Shown here one piece after another: positions 28,101-33,230 of a stretch of DNA of 33,230 bases. The notes beneath the pieces are model-generated. The model was not told the DNA's origin. It made no database searches and was given only the letters and a program-made list of their open reading frames with translations. Within the stretch, counting starts at the first letter, position 1; every line of letters starts with the position of its first letter. The translations under genes were made by a program, and so were the position numbers. Source of the DNA: Cyanophora paradoxa (taxonomy: Eukaryota > Glaucocystophyceae > Cyanophorales > Cyanophoraceae); assembly GCA_004431415.1 (NCBI GenBank), contig QPMI01000322.1, positions 1-33,230 of the forward strand, written 5' to 3'.

Positions 28101-28754
28101 AGGCTCTCATGCGGGGGGCCTCCTCGCCGGCATCCCCAGCCTCCGCCTCGCCATCCACGTCCGCCCCGCCCGCCCCGCCCGCGCCCGCGCCCCGCTCACC
28201 CCCGCCCCCGCAGCAGGAGGCCTCGAGCTCGTCGCCGGCGCGGACGCCGGGCTCGGGGCGGGGCGGGGCGGCGGGCAGCGTGCGGCGGCACTACTCGCGG
28301 GGCGAGCTCGAGTTCGTCGGCCGCAAGTACGCCTCGGAGCCCTTCGGCGGCCGCGCCCGCGCCGGCCGGCCCCGGGCCAGCGCCGCCCTCGCGCAGCGCT
28401 CGCCCTCGAAGCCGGCGACGGCGGCGCAGGCGTGGGGCGAGCGCGCCGGCCCCGCCGCGGCGGGGCGCTCGGGGGGCTCCCGGGGGCGACCCCGACCGCC
28501 CCCGCTCCCTCCTCGCCGCCGCCTTCGGCGCCGGGCGCGACCCCGGCCCCGGCCCCGGCCCCGGGGCCGGCGAGGAGCCCGAGGCCCCCGGCGGCCTCTT
28601 CGCCCGCCTCCTCCTCCAGGCCGGCCGCGGGGGCGCCCCGGGGCCGGGGACGCCCCCGCCGGCCCCCGCCGTCGCCTGGACGGGCCTCGGCCCCGTGCAC
28701 GAGGACGCCCCCGCGGGGGAGGGCGACGTGCTCCCCTTCGAGGGCCCCGAGTGA
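25187..28754 (+). CDS. CHASE4-HAMP-class III nucleotide cyclase-like membrane receptor (multi-exon; frames disrupted at G/C runs)
   Basis: Likely a sensor in the plasma membrane. Order seen: N-terminal region of about 138 residues from the ATG at 25187 (ATG 25208 also possible); first membrane helix (GKSLLLIGALSSCVLALVVG, 25701 on); a CHASE4-like extracellular domain beginning SFYRLEERSFALVAEQ and including YDAEGALVLSA, ASHPVRAA, LLLARHFSDAALA and MAAYFVVADVAGAP; second helix at about 27037-27105; HAMP (RPVQSLTSQVE ... RDEIGALAGAVNGML); then a cyclase homology domain at about 27355-27960. The cyclase looks inactive: the first metal-binding Asp position is Lys (VLVLKVSGY, codon 27467-27469). 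The second Asp is kept (GDTLF, 27599-27601). The catalytic Asn position in WGPAMAEASRL is Ala, while Arg is kept. Introns: 25601-25700, 25784-25847, 26140-26205, 26566-26622, 27155-27209, 27686-27743, 28159-28213, others unresolved. Single-base shifts are needed near 27809, 27868, 28113 and elsewhere: sequencing error or decay. Confidence 0.72.
25601..25700 (+). other. Intron of receptor gene (GT-AG, phase 0)
   Basis: Starts GTGCCCGCGC, ends GGCGGCGCAG. Splicing joins LFERSIR to GKSLLLIGAL, placing the first membrane helix in frame. Confidence 0.75.
25784..25847 (+). other. Intron of receptor gene (GT-AG, phase 2)
   Basis: Starts GTGCGCGCGC, ends GGGGCCGGCAG. Joins VTVFPQ to SFYRLEERSF with matching phase. 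Confidence 0.8.
26140..26205 (+). other. Intron of receptor gene (GT-AG, phase 1)
   Basis: Starts GTCCGCCCCG, ends GGCGGCGCAG. Joins ELLSADLAL to YDAEGALVLS with matching phase. Confidence 0.72.
26566..26622 (+). other. Intron of receptor gene (GT-AG, phase 0)
   Basis: Starts GTGCGCCCCG, ends GGGGCGGGCAG. Joins HFSDAALA to GLAQRAQ. Its length is a multiple of three, so retention would keep the frame. Confidence 0.65.
27155..27209 (+). other. Intron of receptor gene (GC-AG, phase 1)
   Basis: Donor GAGG|GCGCGCCCG, acceptor GGGCGGGCAG. Splicing restores a continuous HAMP sequence (SLTSQVEG then IAATDEVG). The GT donor just upstream (CAG|GTCGAG) would break the frame. Confidence 0.65.
27686..27743 (+). 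other. Intron of receptor gene (GC-AG, phase 0)
   Basis: Donor GTCGAG|GCCCGCCCC, acceptor GGGCGGCGCAG. Joins LAHDAVE to VVAALSAFLG, as expected in the cyclase domain. There is no GT donor nearby. Confidence 0.7.
28159..28213 (+). other. Intron of receptor gene (GT-AG, phase 0)
   Basis: Starts GTCCGCCCCG, ends CCCCGCAG. Joins PSLRLAIH to QEASSSSP with matching phase. Confidence 0.65.
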
Positions 28755-29494
28755 GCCGCGCCGCTCCCCGCCGCCCGCCACTCCAGCCGAGCGTGAAACA
28801 CGGGACCGGCTGCACGCGCCCCGTATCAATATCGTGGTGTGTCAGTTGTACGGTCGCTAGTTTCAAGTTTCTGACTCATGATCAGTAAGCCTCTCGCGAA
28901 TCGGTTCCGATTTCGTACGTTTTGAGCGTTGATCATGATCATGAAATGAAGCCTTGAAGGGAAGAAGCTTCGAGGTCTAACAGAAAACAAATCATCGGAT
29001 GGATCCTTGCTAAGTTGCAGAAGGGCCACGCCGCGTTACGGGGAAACTTTTTTGACATGCAAGACTCTGAGAGAGCACTGCCGGGCCCCGCCTGATTATG
29101 ATCATGAAATCAAGAGATCTAGACCCGGTGACCAGCTTTCAAGTTTGAAAGTTTCAAGTTGAAAGTGTTAACTGACTCCCTTAGCACGACTTCAATTTCG
29201 ATTTCTCAGTCGAGTCTGGCGACACTCGTCTCGGCGAGTCCCGGCAGGGGACTCGTTGCACAGGCCCTGAGGGCCTTAGCCAAGGATAGGAGGCTTTCAA
29301 GTTTCACGATCAAGAAATGAAATCTATTCAATGATCCGTATGGCCAATTGCAATACAGTTTTGCTGAAATGTGCCCACCGCGCACTAGTGCTGTGTCACT
29401 GTCCAGCTCGAGGATTCCTCTACTGCCTATGTCGTAAGATTCGTAGCGTTGTTAAGATTTAAGATGGACTCGCGCCCGAGGACTCGCCATCGGG
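28755..29494. other. Intergenic region between convergent genes
   Basis: About 740 bp between two convergent stop codons, sharply AT-richer than either gene. It contains TGATCATGATCATGAAATG at 28928-28946, GATCATGA near 29098, CTTTCAAGTTTGAAAG near 29136 and SGACTCG-type palindromic text at about 29210-29250. It must hold both 3' UTRs. No gene or distinct terminator is identifiable. Confidence 0.7.
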
Positions 29495-32400
29495 CTACGC
29501 GTCGACGTCGCGGCCGGAGGCGGCGTCCCCGCCGGCCCCGGCGCGCCTCGCCGCGCGCCACTCCTCGATGCGGGCCTGCGCGGCGCGCGCGGCGCTGTGA
29601 GGCCAAGGGGGGACGAGGGGCGAGAAGAGGGGCGGGTGCAGGGGGGCGCCTTCAAGGCGGGCTCGGGGCGAGGGCGGCGGGGCGAGGGGGCGCGGGAGAA
29701 GGGGTCCCGCCCGTCGGCGGCGAGGAGGTGCTGGAGGATGGCCGCCCGCTCCACCACCGCCCCCGACGGCAGCCGCACCGGCTCCTCCATCACCTGCCGC
29801 CCCGCCCCGCCCCTCAGCGCCCCCCGCAGGCCGGCTCCGCGGCCGGGGGCACAGCCGGCGCGCCTCGCAGGAGATGGGGCACAGGAACTCCTCGGGGGCA
29901 TCCTCCAGCTCCCCCTCCAGGGCCCCGCCCGCCCCGCCCTCCCCGCCCGGCGAGGCCGGCGCGGCAGCCGCCGGGCGGCCAGCTGGCCCTCGAGCAGCCT
30001 GGGCGGCGGCGTCGAGGCGCGCGAGGGGCGGGCGGGGCGGAGGGTGGCGGGGCACCGGGCCTCCTCGGAGAGGAGCTGCCAGCGGACGACGGTCACGGGC
30101 GCCGCCACCCCCCGGTGCTGCAGCGCCACCTGCTCCCGCCTGCTGAGCGGGGGCGGGGGCGGGTGAGGAGGCGGGGGGAGCGCGGGCGCGCCTCGGTGGC
30201 CTGAAGGAGGAGCCCGTGCCTGCCGCCCGCGATGAGAGTCGCGGGGGCGGGGGTGCGGCGCGGGGCGGGGTGCACGAGTAGCTGCGGCGGTCGCTGACGA
30301 GGGCGCGCACGAAGGCCGGGGCCGGGGAGAGGGCCACGCAGCTGCCGGCCCCCTCGGCGGGGGCGGGGGCGGGGCGGGCGAGGGCGCGGCGGGCGGGCGC
30401 ACATCTCCATGATGGCCCCGAGGAGGAACTTGGGGTCGAAGCTGCCCCGCCCCGCTCGCCCCGCGGAGAAGAGGGGCCTGGGCGGGGGCAGACGGACCCG
30501 TAGAGCTCGGGGGCGCGGACCTTGAGGGAGGCCCGCCCGTCGCCCGCCAGCAGCCGCAGGAAGCGGCACAGCGCCCCCGCCAACCGCCCCACCACCCCTG
30601 CCCCGCCCTGAGGCCCCGGCCCTGGGGGGCGGGGCGGGGCGGGGCGGGGCGGGCCTGGGTGGAGGAAGGGGGCCGGCCAGTCGGCGACGACGGCCTGCAG
30701 CAGGCGCAGCGTCGGGCGCGCCGCCCCAGGTGAAACGCCGCTGCGCCGCACGGCTCGCAGCGGGCGGGGCGGGGGCGGGCGGGGCCGGGGGCGCGCCGTG
30801 GCTCTTGGCCTGCGCGAGGGCCGCCGCCGCCTCCTCGAGCTCCTCCCCGGCCCGCCCCTCCTCCCCGCCGGCGGCAGCGGCACCGAGGGCGCGTCCGCCG
30901 CCTCCGGGGCGGCCCCGGGGCCTCTCCCGGCGCGGCGGGGCCCGTTGTGTCCGCCGCCCCGCCTCCTCGGGGCCTCGGGGAGGGAGAAGGAGGGGCCGCC
31001 TCGCCCACGCCCTCGGGGCGCCCTCGGGGCGGCCTCGGCTGCGGCGGCGGCGCGGCGGCGGCGGCGGGCGGCGCGCTCGGCGGCGCGCGGGGAGCGCCAG
31101 GTGCCGGCCTCGATCGCGCGGATGGTCGCCAGGCAGGCGAGGCCTGCGGGGGACGGGGGAGGGCTCAGGGCCGGGTTCGACGCCCCCGGCGCGGGGCGGG
31201 GGGCGCACCCTCGTCGAGGAGGAAGGTGGCGTCGGCGACGAGGGCCGAGGCGAAGCGCAGCAGCGGCCCCGCCTCCCGCTCCCCCGGCCCCTGCCCCTCG
31301 TACGCCCCCGCCACCGCCCGCCAGAAGGCCTCCACCCGCTGCGCCCCGTCCGGCGCCGGCGTCCCCTCCCACAGCCGCTCGATCGCCGGCGCGATCTGCG
31401 GCCCCTCAGCGCGGCGCCCCGCGGGGGACGGGCGCCCGCCTCGGGACGGACCGCGCGGCGGAGGGCGTACTTCTCCATGTACTGCCCCGCGCTCCCCGTG
31501 GCCCCTACGTCCACGTAGAGCCGCAGCAGCGCCGGCGCGAGCTCCGCCGCGTGCGGCGCCGCCTCCGCCGGCGTCACCCGCGGCGCCTCGTTGCGCGCCA
31601 GCAGCTGCCCCGCGCCAGCTGAGCGGGGGCGGGGGGATGGAGGGGCGCGCCCGCGCGCGCTCGCCTGGCCGAGGACGGAGCCGATCTTGGCGCGCAGGTA
31701 GGGCGAGCGGACGCGGTCGGGGCGGCCGGCGAGGGCGGCGGCGAGGGCGGCGAGGGGGCGGCGGCGGGCGGGGCAGCAGGGGGCCCCTCCTCGTCGGCCG
31801 CCGGGGCGCGCCCCGCGAGGAAGGCGAAGCCGTCGAGGAGGTCGTCCAGCACGTGCTCGGGCAGCGCCGCCAGCAGCGCCGGCTCCGCCTCCGCCGCCCC
31901 CGCCAGCACCCGGCACGCGAACGGCAGGTACGCCGCCAGCGGCCGCAGCAGGCCCGCCCCTGCGCGCCGCCCGCTCGCGGGGCGCCTCTGTGCGGGCGGG
32001 GGCGGGGCGCACGGAAGAGGGCGGCGTCGAAGCAGATGCGCGCCTGCGTCCAGGCCTCGACCTGGCCGCGCCACATGGCGGCGGCGGCGGCGTCGCGGGC
32101 GGCGGCGGCCTCGTCGGCGGCGGCGCGGGCGCGCTCGAGCTGCGCGCGGGCGTGCTCGTAGCGCGGCAGGAGCACCGCCAGGCCCAGGTGCAGCGCCCGC
32201 GCCGCCAGAAGGAAGAGCTGGGAGGGTACGGGTCCGCCCCGGGGGAGGCCGGGGCCCGGGGGGCGTCGGGGGCGGGGCGGGGGCGGCGAGGCGGGTGGCG
32301 GGCGGAGGTCGAGGAGGGGCCGGCCCCGAAGCTCGGGGTCCTCCAGGCCCGAGGGCCCGTCCACGATCTGCGCGAAAGCCTCAGCCGCCGCAACCCCTCG

Positions 32401-33230
32401 AACCCGACGCGGGGGGGCGGACGGCGAGGGAGACGGGGGCGGCGGCCCGCGCGAGGGGCGCGAAGGCGGCGAGGAGCACCGCGGCGAGGTTGAGGGCCCC
32501 CGCGTTGCTGCACGTCTGCCCGCCCCTCAGGCGGCGCCGGGCGGGCGAGGGGCCGGGACGGGCAGGGCGGGCGGGCGGGCCTGGGTGGGGTCGTGGCCCT
32601 CCTTGGCGCGGTCGGCGCTGGCGTCGAGGAGCTCGGCCGCCCAGCGCAGCGTGCGCGCCCGGGCGGGCCCTCGGCGCGCAGCAGCCGCCGCACGAGCTCC
32701 GAGGCGACGGCGAGGTGCGTGTCGCACCGCAGCGCCAGGACCTCCTGCGCCGGCCTCGCCGGGGGCGGCGGCGCAAGGCAGGGGCCGGGTCGGGGCGCGC
32801 ACGAGGAGGGCGGCGGCCCAGCGCGGGGAGAGGAGGTCGAGGGGCGGGCCCCGCCGCCACCACCGCCCGCGCCGCCCGCGCGAGCAGCGGCCCCGGCACG
32901 TTGATCTGCGGCGAGGGCCCCGCTCGGGCGCGGCGGCGGCGTGCGTCGGGGGCGCCGCTCCCGCGCGTCGCACCGTGTTCCGGTCGTAGTACTCGGGGCA
33001 GGCGCCGACCTGCGGCGTGGTCAGAGGGCGCGGCAGGCGGAGCGGTGCGGGGCGGGGCGGGCGGACGGCGAGGAGGGCGCCGAGGAAGGTGAATCGCTCG
33101 CGGTCGCGCCCCGTCTGCCGCAGGGGCGCGGGGGCGCTCTCCTCTGGGGCGGCCCCCGCGGCGGGGAGCTCGGGGAGGGTGAAGTGGGGGTGGGCGGCGA
33201 GGGCGGCGAGGAAGCGCGGTCGCGCCCCAG
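29495..33230 (-). CDS. Ubiquitin conjugation factor E4, Ufd2/UBE4 family (5' end outside window; multi-exon)
   Basis: An E4/E3 factor that extends ubiquitin chains on proteins bound for the proteasome, in cytosol and nucleus. Matches to the Ufd2 core, in order: RFLAALAAHPHFTLPELP, CPEYYDRNT, LRWAAELLDASADRAK, SNAGALNLAAVLL, ARALHLGLAVLLPRYEHA, LPEHVLDDLLDGFAFLA, SPYLRAKIGSVL, LLRLYVDVGATGSAGQYMEK, ADATFLLDEG, LKVRAPELYG then FDPKFLLGAIMEM, and FVRALVSDRRSYS. It ends with a U-box: APEEFLCPISCE, VMEEPVRLPSGAVVERAAIL, DGRDPFSR, then ARIEEW, a 22-residue tail and TAG. The U-box lacks zinc ligands, as usual. Introns with matching phase (plus coordinates): 33010-33066, 32906-32983, 32745-32802, 32516-32580, 32368-32422, 31960-32012, 31605-31664, 31396-31451, 31144-31208, 30442-30497, 30220-30275, 29794-29863. 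Some junctions and a one-base shift near 32665 remain unresolved. Confidence 0.88.
29794..29863 (-). other. Intron of E4 gene inside the U-box (GC-AG, phase 0)
   Basis: Donor TGCGAG|GCGCGCC, acceptor GGGGCGGCAG. Removing it gives CPISCE followed directly by VMEEPV, exactly the residue spacing between the conserved Pro and the DPV/EPV motif in U-boxes. No GT donor is available at the required place. Confidence 0.78.
30220..30275 (-). other. Intron of E4 gene (GT-AG, phase 2)
   Basis: Donor GTGCACCCCG, acceptor GCGGGCGGCAG. Joins VSDRRSYS to HGLLLQATEA. Confidence 0.75.
30442..30497 (-). other. Intron of E4 gene (GT-AG, phase 2)
   Basis: Donor GTCCGTCTGC, acceptor GGCGGGGCAG. Joins APELYG to FDPKFLLGAI, matching the family's YGF junction. 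Confidence 0.8.
31144..31208 (-). other. Intron of E4 gene (GT-AG, phase 1)
   Basis: Donor GTGCGCCCCC, acceptor GTCCCCCGCAG. Joins ATFLLDEG to LACLATIRAIE. Confidence 0.78.
31396..31451 (-). other. Intron of E4 gene (GT-AG, phase 0)
   Basis: Donor GTCCGTCCCG, acceptor AGGGGCCGCAG. Joins EKYALRRA to IAPAIERLW. Confidence 0.78.
31605..31664 (-). other. Intron of E4 gene (GC-AG, phase 0)
   Basis: Donor GGCCAG|GCGAGCG, acceptor GCGGGGCAG. Joins AKIGSVLGQ to LLARNEAPRV. No in-phase GT donor nearby. Confidence 0.68.
31960..32012 (-). other. Intron of E4 gene (GT-AG, phase 1)
   Basis: Donor GTGCGCCCCG, acceptor GCGGCGCGCAG. Joins ICFDAALF(R) to AGLLRPLAAYL. At 53 bp this is the shortest intron resolved here. 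Confidence 0.72.
32368..32422 (-). other. Intron of E4 gene (GT-AG, phase 0)
   Basis: Donor GTCCGCCCCC, acceptor CTTTCGCGCAG. Joins AAAPVSLA to IVDGPSGLED. Confidence 0.75.
32516..32580 (-). other. Intron of E4 gene (GC-AG, phase 0)
   Basis: Donor ACCCAG|GCCCGCC, acceptor GGGCGGGCAG. Joins EGHDPTQ to TCSNAGALNL. A GT donor farther in (CCC|GTCCCGG) is an alternative. Confidence 0.55.
32745..32802 (-). other. Intron of E4 gene (GT-AG)
   Basis: Donor GTGCGCGCCC, acceptor GCCGGCGCAG. Joins SPRWAAALL to EVLALRCDTHLAV. Confidence 0.72.
32906..32983 (-). other. Intron of E4 gene (GT-AG, phase 0)
   Basis: Donor GTGCGACGCG, acceptor CTCGCCGCAG. Joins YYDRNT to INVPGPLLAR. Confidence 0.75.
33010..33066 (-). 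other. Intron of E4 gene (GT-AG, phase 0)
   Basis: Minus-strand donor GTCCGCCCGC, acceptor CACGCCGCAG. Joins FTFLGALLA to VGACPEYYDR. Confidence 0.75.

Overview
The window looks like nuclear DNA of a GC-rich unicellular eukaryote, most plausibly an alga or other protist. The two recognisable genes are eukaryotic in architecture, have many very short GC-rich introns (53-100 bp), and sit next to satellites, MITE-like elements and poly(A)-tailed retroelement fragments. There are no bacterial operons, rRNA or tRNA genes. I cannot name the organism. The high share of GC-AG introns would fit a haptophyte or dinoflagellate, but this is weak evidence.

Layout: (1) 1-6830 is a large palindrome centred between 2596 and 2597 with no spacer. 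Each arm has about 735 bp of non-repeated sequence next to the centre, then a roughly 159-bp satellite array. The left arm runs off the window. (2) 6831-7804 is a non-repeated AT-richer spacer. (3) 7805-13795 is a homogeneous array of about 38 copies of a second satellite (about 157 bp). (4) 13796-14840 is unique sequence with perfect short palindromes. (5) 14841-21656 is a second inverted-repeat structure. Each arm has about 1.12 kb of outer unique sequence, then a third satellite (about 160 bp, 12 copies on the left and 7 on the right). The arms flank a 1.5-kb palindrome-rich core (17940-19440). (6) 21657-25186 is an AT-rich graveyard of mobile elements: a 5'-truncated LINE-like copy with a 13-bp target-site duplication, a poly(T)-headed retro-insertion with a 15-bp duplication, three TA-flanked MITE-like elements, and a 117-bp block of pure G+C. 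(7) 25187-28754 (+) encodes a two-pass membrane receptor with CHASE4, HAMP and degenerate class III nucleotide-cyclase domains. (8) 29495-33230 (-, 5' end outside) encodes a Ufd2/UBE4-type ubiquitin chain-elongation factor (E4) with a C-terminal U-box. The two genes are convergent and not obviously linked in function.

Main points. The three satellites differ in sequence but share monomer length and a phased core of about 50 bp, so they look like one superfamily. Two of them show higher-order repeats: 7 monomers (about 1.11 kb) in array 1 and 5 monomers (about 0.80 kb) in array 3. The arms of the second inverted repeat differ by essentially one such unit. An AT-richer core flanked by satellite-bearing inverted repeats resembles regional centromeres (central core plus inverted repeats) and also foldback transposons. 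The sequence alone cannot decide between them.

Caution: both genes need single-base shifts at G/C runs to stay in frame, and satellite copies differ mostly in G/C-run length. Residual homopolymer error in a long-read assembly is likely. The zero-spacer palindrome at 2596/2597, whose arms differ only by indels, could be a fold-back artefact. The second inverted repeat carries real substitutions between its arms and is more secure.
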